From Alistipes sp. Zagget8 (GTDB lineage Bacteria > Bacteroidota > Bacteroidia > Bacteroidales > Rikenellaceae): a stretch of DNA of 64,000 nt. Position 1 is the stretch's first letter; the number at the start of each line of letters is the position of its first letter. Shown here piece by piece: positions 1 through 6,731 of the stretch. The translations under genes and the position numbers were made by a program. The notes under the pieces are model-generated. The model saw only the letters and a program-made list of their open reading frames with translations. It ran no database searches and was not told the origin of the DNA. The stretch is taken from NCBI GenBank assembly GCA_001941065.1, contig MSHJ01000018.1, positions 62,001 through 126,000 of the forward strand, written 5' to 3'.

Positions 1-2
1 AC

Positions 3-1277
3 TGCGTCGACGTCTGCCCCGCCAAGGAGAAGGCGCTCGTCATGCGTCCGTTGGAGGAGCAGATGCCCGAGCAGAAGAACTGGGAGTATATCACCAAAAA
101 TATCGGCTACAAGCAGGTTGTCGACAAGACCAAGTCGATCAAGAACCTGCAGTTCGCACAGCCGTTGTTCGAGTTCTCGGGTGCCTGCGCAGGCTGCGGC
201 GAGACTCCTTATATTAAAGCCATCTCGCAGCTCTTCGGCGACAAGATGATGGTTGCCAACGCCACGGGCTGCACCTCGATCTACTCGGGTTCGGCGCCCT
301 CGACGCCCTACTGCACCAACGCTGCCGGTCAGGGTCCCGCTTGGGCCAACTCGCTGTTCGAGGACAATGCCGAGTTCGGTCTGGGTATGCACATCGGCGT
401 GGAGAAACTCCGCGACCGCATCCAGCTGGCGATGGAGGATGCCATTGCGAATTGCGCGAAATGCTCCGACGAGCTGAAGGGCGTGATGAAGGAGTGGATC
501 GAGAACCGCGGTTCGTCGGCCAAGTCGGCCGAGGTTACGGCACGCCTGATTCCGATGATGGAGGCCTGCGGCTGTGACGCCTGCAAGAAGATCCTCGAAC
601 ACAAGGAGTGGCTCGTGAAGAAATCGCAGTGGATCATCGGCGGCGACGGCTGGGGCTACGACATCGGTTACGGTGGTGTGGACCACGTGCTGGCTACGGG
701 CCAGGATGTGAACATCCTGGTCGTGGACACCGAGGTATACTCCAACACCGGCGGCCAGTCGTCGAAATCGACTCCCGTGGGCGCCGTTGCCAAGTTCGCA
801 TCCTCGGGCAAGCGTATCCGCAAGAAGGACCTCGGCGCCATGGCCATGACCTACGGTTATGTCTATGTGGCCCAGGTTTCGATCGGCGCTTCGCAGCAGC
901 AGCTGTTCAACGTGCTGAAGGAAGCCGAGGCTTATCCCGGACCTTCGCTCGTGATCGCCTACGCTCCGTGTATCAACCACGGCATCAAGGGCGGCATGAC
1001 CCGCACGCAGACCGTCGGCAAAGAGGCCGTAGCCTGCGGTTACTGGCACCTGTGGCACTACAACCCGATGCTCGAGGAGCAGGGCAAGAACCCGTTCGTG
1101 CTGGACTCGAAGGAGCCCGACTGGTCGAAGTTCCGCGATTTCCTGATGAAGGAGGTTCGCTACACCTCGCTCCAGAAGTCGTTCCCCGCCGAGGCCGACG
1201 AATTGTTCACCGCCGCCGAGGAGAATGCCAAGTGGCGCTACAACGGTTATGTACGTCTCTCGAAGATGGAGTTCTGA
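3..1277 (+). CDS. nifJ: Pyruvate:ferredoxin (flavodoxin) oxidoreductase, C-terminal part
   Basis: The gene enters from the left edge, so only about its last 424 residues are visible and its start is outside. The first residues (CVDVCPAKEKAL) are the tail of a two-cluster [4Fe-4S] ferredoxin domain. The thiamine-diphosphate half follows: FSGACAGCGETPY, a Cys-bearing stretch (CAKCSDEL, CGCDACKK), then GDGWGYDIGYGG and EVYSNTGGQSSKSTP. This order is that of the single-chain NifJ type. The family converts pyruvate and CoA to acetyl-CoA, CO2 and reduced ferredoxin. The ferredoxin is the expected electron donor of the Rnf complex encoded at 17.5-22.9 kb (inference). A hairpin terminator follows 23 bases after the stop. 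Confidence 0.95.
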   Translation, partial: CVDVCPAKEKALVMRPLEEQMPEQKNWEYITKNIGYKQVVDKTKSIKNLQFAQPLFEFSGACAGCGETPYIKAISQLFGDKMMVANATGCTSIYSGSAPSTPYCTNAAGQGPAWANSLFEDNAEFGLGMHIGVEKLRDRIQLAMEDAIANCAKCSDELKGVMKEWIENRGSSAKSAEVTARLIPMMEACGCDACKKILEHKEWLVKKSQWIIGGDGWGYDIGYGGVDHVLATGQDVNILVVDTEVYSNTGGQSSKSTPVGAVAKFASSGKRIRKKDLGAMAMTYGYVYVAQVSIGASQQQLFNVLKEAEAYPGPSLVIAYAPCINHGIKGGMTRTQTVGKEAVACGYWHLWHYNPMLEEQGKNPFVLDSKEPDWSKFRDFLMKEVRYTSLQKSFPAEADELFTAAEENAKWRYNGYVRLSKMEF

Positions 1278-1300
1278 TCGCTCCGTTAGATAACAGGTGA

Positions 1301-1331
1301 AAGCCGCGGCAGCTATGCCGCGGCTTTTTTT
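1301..1331 (+). terminator. Rho-independent terminator after nifJ
   Basis: The stem AAGCCGCGGC/GCCGCGGCTT has a short AGCTAT loop and is followed directly by a run of seven T. It ends the nifJ transcript. Confidence 0.85.
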
Positions 1332-1423
1332 ACGGTCTGCGGTGCTGTTTTCGGTTTCCGGCAAAAGTTTCGTGATGGAAACCTCCGGTTCCGTGATGTC
1401 TTTCCCCCCCCCGATTGAATTTA

Positions 1424-1455
1424 TTTGCCCGTAACGCCTCCGAAAGGTAATTTTG
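1424..1455 (+). promoter_or_regulatory. Bacteroidota-type promoter for the 1492 lipoprotein
   Basis: TTTG at 1424-1427, a 20-base spacer, then TAATTTTG at 1448-1455 match the Bacteroidota consensus (TTTG, then TAnnTTTG). Transcription would begin near 1462. This excludes an in-frame upstream start at 1453 and supports ATG 1492. A run of nine C lies just upstream at 1404-1412. Confidence 0.75.
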
Positions 1456-1491
1456 CACCGCAAATTGAATTCTAATCACTCCTTAATTATT

Positions 1492-2322
1492 ATGAAAAGA
1501 CTTTTCTCACGTGCAGCGATGCTGCTGGCCGTTGCCGTGACGGCATTTACCTTTACCTCGTGTAACGACGACAACGACGGTGACAAGAAATTCAGCGAAC
1601 TGCAGGGCAGTTACGAACTGGCTACCGTTGACAAGGATAATGGGGGTAGTACGGTGAATAAACTGAGCCTGACTATCACGCCGACCTGGGTCGATGCGGA
1701 GAAACTCCCTACGGTTGATATTTCGGCCATGATGGGTTATCCTGCGGGTTCTATGGTCATCGGCCTGAAAGATATGACGGATATGGTGGAGCCCCTGCTC
1801 GCCAATTTTGTGAAGAAAGCTCTTGTCGGGCTCAATCTGAATCAGGACGGTACGCTGGGCGCAACTTATCACGAGTTTATTTCGCAGGGCAACCTGGGCG
1901 CCGATTTCATGGCGCCGAAATTTGCCGAAGCTGTCAGCGTTTTCCCCGGGGAGAACGATCCGCTGCCCGCCGATGCGCTGCAGTACTATACCAAAGACCA
2001 TAAAATCTATTTCGGCGTCAGCAAGGCGTTTCTCAATACCATTGACGAGTCCCTCTGTGCAATGATCGATGGTATGCTGGCGGAAGACAAGACGCTGCCG
2101 ATCGTTTCGACCGATAAGCTTTTTGCCTTGCCGCTTCGGTACACCGAGGCCGACGGCGTGCTGAAAGTCTACCTCGACCGCGCTACGCTGGTGCCTTTTG
2201 CCTCGCTGCTCCCCCTGTTGGGTGAGTTGGATCTAGGCATCGATTTGGAAGATATCGTTACCAAACTCATTGCGAACACCTCCGAACTGGAGATCGCCAT
2301 CTACCTGAAGCGTACGCTCTGA
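1492..2322 (+). CDS. Exported lipoprotein of unknown function (DUF4925-like)
   Basis: This encodes 276 residues. The N-terminus (MKRLFSRAAMLLAVAVTAFT, then FTSCNDDNDGDKK) is a signal peptide with a lipobox ending in Cys, followed by an Asp/Asn-rich spacer typical of surface-exposed Bacteroidota lipoproteins. The rest alternates beta-prone and amphipathic stretches (SELQGSYEL near the mature start, DTMV-like core, LEIAIYLKRTL at the end) and shows no catalytic motif. The overall pattern recalls DUF4925-type lipoproteins, a family assigned from memory only. It stands alone between a clear promoter and a clear terminator, so it is probably monocistronic. Function is unknown. Confidence 0.8.
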   Translation: MKRLFSRAAMLLAVAVTAFTFTSCNDDNDGDKKFSELQGSYELATVDKDNGGSTVNKLSLTITPTWVDAEKLPTVDISAMMGYPAGSMVIGLKDMTDMVEPLLANFVKKALVGLNLNQDGTLGATYHEFISQGNLGADFMAPKFAEAVSVFPGENDPLPADALQYYTKDHKIYFGVSKAFLNTIDESLCAMIDGMLAEDKTLPIVSTDKLFALPLRYTEADGVLKVYLDRATLVPFASLLPLLGELDLGIDLEDIVTKLIANTSELEIAIYLKRTL

Positions 2323-2343
2323 CGATTGCATGATCCGATCCGT

Positions 2344-2375
2344 ATCCGGGAAGCCCGACGCTTCCCGGATTTTTT
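2344..2375 (+). terminator. Rho-independent terminator after the 1492 lipoprotein
   Basis: ATCCGGGAAGC pairs perfectly with GCTTCCCGGAT around a five-base loop, followed by a run of T. Confidence 0.85.
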
Positions 2376-2387
2376 GTGCCTGCCGGG

Positions 2388-2417
2388 TTGTCCGTCCCGG
2401 ATTATTGGCTATCTTTG
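2388..2417 (+). promoter_or_regulatory. Promoter for the META-domain lipoprotein
   Basis: TTG at 2388-2390, a 19-base spacer and TATCTTTG at 2410-2417. The predicted leader before ATG 2541 is long, about 115 bases. Confidence 0.65.
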
Positions 2418-2540
2418 CCGGACGGAACCGCCTTGTCGGAGGGGTTATCGCCTCCTTTGCCGGAATCCGCCGCCCGAAGGACCTGCTGCCCTTTGGCGCG
2501 TATTTTGAATGAATCATTCGGTTAACAAACGATTTTTAAG

Positions 2541-2972
2541 ATGATGAAAAAGATTTTCGCAGCCGCTGTGCTGCTCGGAGCGATGACCGCCTGCGGCGGC
2601 TCGCAGCAGAAAGCCCTGCCGTTGGAGGGCACCCAGTGGAAGCTCGCCAAGATGGAGGCCATTCCCGCAAAGGCCATCACCGCCGAGGCCGATTTCTTCA
2701 CCCTGGAGTTCAATGCCGCCGACACGATGGTGGCCGGACGCACCAACTGCAACCGTTTCTTCGGCAAGTACGAGCTGAAGGGACAGGAGCTGTCGTTCGA
2801 GAACCTGGGCATGACCCGGATGGCCTGCCCCGATATGCAGTACGAGGATGCCTTCGTGAAGATGCTCGACGAGGTGGACAGCTACGAGATCAAAGGTTCG
2901 GACCTGAAATTCTACGACGACAAGAAGGTCATAGCCGAGTTCCGTGCCCAGCCCGCTCCGGCCAAGAAGTAA
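2541..2972 (+). CDS. META-domain (HslJ-like) lipoprotein
   Basis: This encodes 143 residues. A signal peptide with lipobox (LLGAMTACGGS) is followed by one META domain (DUF306/HslJ family). Its hallmarks are present: LEGTQWKLAKME at the start, then GRTNCNRFFGKYELKGQELSF and the signature TRMACPDMQYEDAFVKML. Family members are small periplasmic or surface proteins linked in other bacteria to heat shock, novobiocin resistance or motility; the biochemical role is not settled. It is monocistronic, with its own promoter at 2388-2417 and a hairpin terminator after the stop. The start could be either of two adjacent ATGs (2541 or 2544). Confidence 0.9.
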   Translation: MMKKIFAAAVLLGAMTACGGSQQKALPLEGTQWKLAKMEAIPAKAITAEADFFTLEFNAADTMVAGRTNCNRFFGKYELKGQELSFENLGMTRMACPDMQYEDAFVKMLDEVDSYEIKGSDLKFYDDKKVIAEFRAQPAPAKK

Positions 2973-2994
2973 CAGCCGGACTTTCCCGGTATGA

Positions 2995-3029
2995 AAAACC
3001 CGCTTCCGACAGGCTCGGAGGCGGGTTTT
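2995..3029. terminator. Hairpin terminator after the META lipoprotein
   Basis: AAAACCCGC at 2995-3003 pairs with GCGGGTTTT at 3021-3029. It has A-rich and T-rich flanks, so it could act in both directions; the gene on its left makes the plus strand the likely one. Confidence 0.75.
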
Positions 3030-3101
3030 CGCATACTCCCGTTACGGGGTGGGCGGGGTTGTACGAAAAAAGGCGGAAATATGCGCTGTTCGGCCTGCCG
3101 A

Positions 3102-3132
3102 TTGCCCGTTCGGGATTTTTTGACTATCTTTG
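3102..3132 (+). promoter_or_regulatory. Promoter of the 3139 non-coding RNA candidate
   Basis: TTG at 3102-3104, a 20-base spacer and TATCTTTG at 3125-3132. No credible start codon with a sensible reading frame follows, so the product is probably an RNA beginning near 3139. Confidence 0.65.
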
Positions 3133-3138
3133 CCGGAG

Positions 3139-3352
3139 AAATATGTAATAAAATAAAGGGTAAACAACTCTTTATACCTTTTTGCAAACTTAGGGAGCCT
3201 CTTCGCGGAGGTTGTTTGAACCGGGTATGATCGTTGTCAGTCCTGTGTTATGCCTTGCCTTCGGGTCGGGGCAGACACGGGCGCGGGACGACTTTCCGGT
3301 TCACGGCTCCCTAAGGCCGGCATCAAGGAAGTTTGCATCTGCGCCTTTTTTC
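3139..3352 (+). ncRNA. Structured non-coding RNA, Bacteroidales-1/6S-like candidate
   Basis: About 210 nt between a good promoter and a T-run (CCTTTTTTC at 3344-3352). Long-range pairing closes the molecule: GCAAACTT (3184-3191) with AAGTTTGC (3329-3336), and AGGGAGCC (3192-3199) with GGCTCCCT (3305-3312). A one-sided 16-nt bulge lies between these two stems. Further in, GAACCGG pairs with CCGGTTC and CCTGTGT with ACACGGG, ending in a terminal hairpin. A long rod with an internal bulge is the 6S RNA shape, and the Bacteroidales-1 RNA motif was proposed as a 6S equivalent in this order. The pairing is seen directly; the family name is an inference from shape and taxon. If correct, it would bind RNA polymerase. 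Confidence 0.6.
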
Positions 3353-3574
3353 ATCTGTGACAAATGGGAAGGGTGCAGCCGAATTTCGGAGCGGCGCCGT
3401 TTATCGGTTCCCGGGTGATTCCTGTGCGGATTCCGCCTGTCGCCGCTTCGGTTGATGTTCTGGGGCGGCGGCTGTGATTTAGGCGTCACTGTTGAATTCT
3501 CTTCCAGCGATTCCGCTTCGCCGGGCGGCTCGGGCCGCGGACGGCGGCTGCGCGAGGCAATGCAGGGATGATTC
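3353..3574. other. Intergenic stretch with no recognised gene
   Basis: GC-rich sequence between the RNA candidate and a downstream terminator. No reading frame with plausible composition and no tRNA or known RNA shape was recognised on either strand. Because a good terminator follows at 3575, a short transcript from here is possible. Confidence 0.4.
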
Positions 3575-3606
3575 CGGCGGAATTTGTCCGCCGCCCCTTT
3601 TTTTCT
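3575..3606 (+). terminator. Rho-independent terminator with no obvious gene upstream
   Basis: CGGCGGA (3575-3581) pairs with TCCGCCG (3587-3593), followed by CCCC and seven T. It may terminate read-through of the RNA at 3139 or mark an unseen short transcript. Confidence 0.6.
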
Positions 3607-3632
3607 CCGGGCCGGCAGGTCCGGTCGCAAAG

Positions 3633-3665
3633 AAAACGGCGTCCCGAAAGGGACGCCGTTTTCTT
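3633..3665. terminator. Terminator of rplU-rpmA (bidirectional hairpin)
   Basis: AAAACGGCGTCCC (3633-3645) pairs perfectly with GGGACGCCGTTTT (3650-3662) around a GAAA loop. It lies just after the rpmA stop on the minus strand. Confidence 0.85.
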
Positions 3666-3684
3666 ATACTCTTGACGCTGTTGC

Positions 3685-3945
3685 TTATTCGCTCAGCGGA
3701 GATACGCTTACGTAAGACTTGCCTTCGCCTTTCTTGCAGAACTCCACGGTTCCGTTTACGAGTGCGAAGAGCGTGTGGTCCTTGCCCATGCCTACGTTTT
3801 CACCGGCGTTGTGCACCGTTCCGCGCTGCCGAACGATGATGTTGCCCGCCTTTGCGAACTGACCGCCGAACAGTTTGATGCCGAGTCGCTTGCTTTCCGA
3901 CTCGCGGCCGTTCTTCGAACTACCTACACCTTTCTTGTGTGCCAT
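3685..3945 (-). CDS. rpmA: Large-subunit ribosomal protein bL27
   Basis: This encodes 86 residues, the usual bL27 length. The N-terminus [24 protein letters not shown] and the core [28 protein letters not shown] are unmistakable. bL27 sits near the peptidyl-transferase centre, where its N-terminal tail helps position tRNA. It follows rplU with a 21-base gap, the standard rplU-rpmA order, and shares the promoter upstream of rplU. No N-terminal cleavage extension of the Firmicutes type is present. Confidence 0.98.
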   Translation of the reverse strand: MAHKKGVGSSKNGRESESKRLGIKLFGGQFAKAGNIIVRQRGTVHNAGENVGMGKDHTLFALVNGTVEFCKKGEGKSYVSVSPLSE

Positions 3946-3966
3946 GTTGATTCAGTTTTTAAAGGT

Positions 3967-4278
3967 TTATGCAACGATCTCCTCGATGAGAATCTGCGTG
4001 AGGTACTGGCGATGTCCGTTGCACTTCTGGTAGCCCGTGCGACGTTTCTTTTTGAATACCAGGACCTTGTCATCTTTCAGATGCTTCAGGATCTTGCACT
4101 TCACTGCGGCGCCTTTCACTACAGGTGCACCGACTTTAACCTGACCGTCGTTGTCTGTGAGCAGGACTTTGTCGAAACTTACGGACGAATTTTCTTCGCC
4201 CTGAAGACGGTGGACATAAAGTTTCCGACCTTTCTCAGCTTTAAATTGCTGACCTGCAATCTCTACTATAACGTACAT
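3967..4278 (-). CDS. rplU: Large-subunit ribosomal protein bL21
   Basis: This encodes 103 residues of typical length. The start [22 protein letters not shown] and the Lys-rich C-terminal signature [23 protein letters not shown] define bL21, which binds 23S rRNA in the large subunit. It is the first gene of rplU-rpmA on the minus strand, behind a TATATTTG promoter. The operon is divergent from the three-gene operon that begins at 4433. Confidence 0.98.
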   Translation of the reverse strand: MYVIVEIAGQQFKAEKGRKLYVHRLQGEENSSVSFDKVLLTDNDGQVKVGAPVVKGAAVKCKILKHLKDDKVLVFKKKRRTGYQKCNGHRQYLTQILIEEIVA

Positions 4279-4315
4279 TTAATTCGATTATGTATGTGAA
4301 CATAAATTCGGAGTG

Positions 4316-4345
4316 CAAATATACGCATATTTATCTTATAAACAA
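4316..4345 (-). promoter_or_regulatory. Promoter of rplU-rpmA
   Basis: Read on the minus strand: TTG (4345-4343), a 19-base spacer and TATATTTG (4323-4316). The spacing and sequence fit the Bacteroidota consensus. Confidence 0.75.
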
Positions 4346-4392
4346 TACGTCCGGCAATTTTTTTTGTCCCGGCGCCGCTCTGGCACGGTTTT

Positions 4393-4432
4393 GGGCGTCA
4401 GACCCCCGGCCGGCAAAGCCGGCGCGACGCCC
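4393..4432 (+). other. Nested hairpin abutting the start codon of the pseudo-receiver gene
   Basis: GGGCGTC (4393-4399) pairs with GACGCCC (4426-4432), enclosing GCCGGC-AAA-GCCGGC (4409-4423). The last base of the outer stem touches ATG 4433. In RNA it would bury the ribosome-landing region. No T-run follows, so it is not an obvious terminator. Confidence 0.5.
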
Positions 4433-4801
4433 ATGCACCGAATATTGATTGTTTCCGAGGAGGAGTTCCTGTGCGACGTGATCCGCCTGTCGCTGGCCGA
4501 CATGCGGGCCGATGTGCGCTGTGCGTCGGGGCTGGCGGCGATGGAGCGCCTGTCGCGGCGGATGCTTTTCGACCTGGTGATCGTCGTGGGCACGTCGCTC
4601 TTCTTTTCGGGCCGCGACGTGGTCCGCATGCTGCGCCCTCCGGGGCTGCGGCGGCCGCTGGTCTACGTTGTGGCGTGGCAGCAGGCCGAGCAGTCGGTGC
4701 TGAGCCTTCTGGAGTGCGGCGTCGATCAGTACCTGACCTTTCCCGTGAGCCTGCAGCGGCTGCGGGCGAAGGTCGCCAATGAATTGAGTAGACAGCTATG
4801 A
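4433..4801 (+). CDS. Degenerate response-regulator receiver protein (pseudo-receiver)
   Basis: This encodes 122 residues forming one receiver-like fold: MHRILIVSEEEF (strand 1, with acidic residues in the expected place), LFDLVIVVG (strand 3), LVYVVAW (strand 4) and DQYLTFPVSLQRLRAKV (strand 5/helix 5). The phospho-acceptor Asp position is Val52, and the conserved Lys of the LTKP motif is Phe103. Phosphorylation in the usual way is therefore not expected. There is no output domain. An in-frame extension back to 4313 exists but has no receiver-like sequence, and the hairpin at 4393-4432 ends at ATG 4433, so that start is preferred. The stop overlaps the next start (ATGA), implying translational coupling. 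Its partner or ligand is unknown. Confidence 0.75.
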   Translation: MHRILIVSEEEFLCDVIRLSLADMRADVRCASGLAAMERLSRRMLFDLVIVVGTSLFFSGRDVVRMLRPPGLRRPLVYVVAWQQAEQSVLSLLECGVDQYLTFPVSLQRLRAKVANELSRQL

Positions 4802-5742
4802 CTGAACGACTCCTAATCGTCTACACGGCGCTTGCGGCGCTGGCCACGGCCGTGCTGTTCGCGGCGCTGTGCGTCGCGAAGCTCCGCGCCCGCCGCCGGA
4901 GCGGCCGCGATGCCGTGCTGAGGAGCAAATACCTGCGTATTCTGATGCTCTACCTGCTTTCGGGCGAGGGCCCCGTGCCGCGCTTCCCGCTGATCCGGCG
5001 TGCCGGAGCGCGGCGCCTGCTGGCCGAGACCGTCGCCGGACTGACGGGCGTGACCTGCGGACTCGACGTCGCGCCCCTGCGGCGTGTCGTCGCGGAGTAC
5101 GGCCTCGACCGCTGGCTGCTGGGCTGCATCCGCCGCACCTCCGGCTGCCGCCGGGCCCGCGGTCTGATGCTGCTGGCCCGCCTGCCGCTCGACGGCGCCG
5201 TGGCCGCCCGGGCGGCGCGTTACGCCCGGAGCCGCAACCGCCGGGTCCGGTTCCAGGTCCTGATGGTGCAGTTGTCGGCCGATCCTTCGATGGCCCTGCG
5301 GCTGATGGCCGAATACCCCGCGCCCTTCTCGGCCTGCGAGGTGGGGGAGATTCTGATTTTGCTGCGGCGCGGCATGCTGCCGATCGCCTACGGGCCGCTT
5401 GTGGAGTCCCCCTGCCGCAACCTGCGGGTCGTGGGGCTGAGCATCGTGCGGCAGTTCGGCATCGAGGAGGCCGAGCGGCACCTGCTGCGGATCGTGGACG
5501 GCGACGAAGCCCCGGAACTGGGCCGCGAGGCGCTCTATACGCTCTGCGCCCTGCGGCGTCCGCTGACGCGCCGCCACGTCGGCCGCCGGCTGACCGCCAT
5601 GAGCCCCGCCGAGCGCAAGGCCCTGATGCGCTACATGGCCGCCGAAGGCTACTCCCCGGGGCTTCTCCGCCGGCTTTTCGACGCCCGGGAGCGCACTTAC
5701 TGCGAATCGCTCGTGCAATCCTATAAACGCTCCCTGGCATGA
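4798..5742 (+). CDS. Membrane-anchored HEAT-like helical-repeat protein
   Basis: This encodes 314 residues, very rich in Arg and Leu. One N-terminal membrane segment (about residues 5-27) is followed by a basic stop-transfer (KLRARRRSGRD), placing the rest in the cytoplasm. The soluble part is a run of amphipathic helices of about 30 residues with HEAT-like spacing (RRARGLMLLARLPLDGAVAARAAR, NLRVVGLSIVRQFG, LGREALYTLCALRRP). No catalytic motif is visible. It overlaps the genes on both sides by ATGA. Helical repeats usually bind proteins, so an anchor or adaptor between the pseudo-receiver and the pseudo-glycosyltransferase is a reasonable inference. The exact repeat family is not certain. Confidence 0.7.
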   Translation: MTERLLIVYTALAALATAVLFAALCVAKLRARRRSGRDAVLRSKYLRILMLYLLSGEGPVPRFPLIRRAGARRLLAETVAGLTGVTCGLDVAPLRRVVAEYGLDRWLLGCIRRTSGCRRARGLMLLARLPLDGAVAARAARYARSRNRRVRFQVLMVQLSADPSMALRLMAEYPAPFSACEVGEILILLRRGMLPIAYGPLVESPCRNLRVVGLSIVRQFGIEEAERHLLRIVDGDEAPELGREALYTLCALRRPLTRRHVGRRLTAMSPAERKALMRYMAAEGYSPGLLRRLFDARERTYCESLVQSYKRSLA

Positions 5743-6647
5743 AGCTCGTCCTGCTGTTGTTTTTCGCCGCGGCGGCGGTGTATGCCTGCACGCTGTTGCT
5801 GCTCGTCCTGCGGGCGCGGGAGCGGCGTCTGCTGGCCGCCGCCGCGCGGGCCGCGTACAGCGACGCCCCCGACGGTATCGGCATCTCGGTCCTCTGCAGC
5901 GGCGTGACCTCCCCGGCACAGCTCGAAAACCTGCTTTCGTCCGAATATTCGCGTTACGAGGTGGTCGCCGTGCTCGATTCCCGGCGTCAGGTCGCGGAGT
6001 TCGGAGCCCTGGCCGCCCGCTACCGCATGATCCGTGTCGAGTGGGTCTCCACGGGGGAACTGGAGGTCACGGGGGTGCGGGCGTTGGGGCGTTCGCGCAA
6101 ACGGTGCTTCCGGCGGCTGGTGCTCGTCGACCGGGTCTTCGACGGTGCCGCGGGCGATCTCGATGCGGCCGCCGCCGTGGCTACCTACGACTACCTGCTT
6201 CCCGTCGGTGCAGGGCAGTATTTGCTTCCCGGAGCCGTTGAACGCCTCGTCGCGGAGCTGGGTTCGGAGCCGCCCGGAACGCTCGACCTCGTGCGTTCGC
6301 ACCTGGGCGAACCTGCCGTGCTCCTGAGCCGCGAGGCGCTGGTCGCTGCGGGCGGCTTCGGGATGCGGCCCCTGCGGGGAATTCCGCGCAGCCGGCGGCG
6401 AATTCTGTGGGAGCCGCTGCTGGCGCGTCCCGGTTCCGGATGGCGTGTGCCCCGGCGGTGGCTTCTCCTCCTGGCGGCGCTGCTGGCGGCGGCGTTCGGG
6501 TTGTCGGCCGCAGCTGGATGGTGGACCGCGGCCGCCGCTTCCGTGACCGCCGCGCTGGTCTGGACCGCCGCCGCATGCGCTTCGCAGGCCGGGTCCGGAA
6601 GGCTCCGACATTTCATACCATTGCGGCGTATTTTTCGTTACTATTAG
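5739..6647 (+). CDS. Degenerate GT2-family glycosyltransferase-like membrane protein
   Basis: This encodes 302 residues. An N-terminal membrane segment (residues 2-25) precedes a GT2-like fold: GISVLCSGVTSPAQLENLL and YEVVAVLDS match the nucleotide-binding start of GT2 enzymes. DYLLPVGAGQYLLPGAVERLV matches the segment that normally holds the DxD metal site, here VGAGQ (156-160) with no Asp. LLSREALVAAGGFG matches the acceptor region, but no ED or QxxRW motif follows. Two hydrophobic stretches (about 241-260 and 262-282) end the protein. It looks like a GT2 scaffold that has lost catalysis. It is the last gene of the coupled operon. An active enzyme with unusual residues is an alternative. 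Confidence 0.65.
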   Translation: MKLVLLLFFAAAAVYACTLLLLVLRARERRLLAAAARAAYSDAPDGIGISVLCSGVTSPAQLENLLSSEYSRYEVVAVLDSRRQVAEFGALAARYRMIRVEWVSTGELEVTGVRALGRSRKRCFRRLVLVDRVFDGAAGDLDAAAAVATYDYLLPVGAGQYLLPGAVERLVAELGSEPPGTLDLVRSHLGEPAVLLSREALVAAGGFGMRPLRGIPRSRRRILWEPLLARPGSGWRVPRRWLLLLAALLAAAFGLSAAAGWWTAAAASVTAALVWTAAACASQAGSGRLRHFIPLRRIFRYY

Positions 6648-6731
6648 AAACCGAAATATTTTACCATATCATAAATTCTTGCTACCTTTACCATGGCAAT
6701 TAAAGTATCCAACCCCAAAATAAGAGTTACG

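Noticed and set aside
3301..3630. A 109-residue minus-strand frame in the rpmA-META gap
   Set aside because: Arg/Pro/Asn-rich with no motif; it overlaps the RNA candidate and two hairpins.
4796..5919. Two antisense frames of over 360 residues opposite the helical-repeat gene
   Set aside because: Extreme Arg/Ala/Pro composition, no start signals and no motifs; the plus-strand genes are joined by ATGA overlaps.
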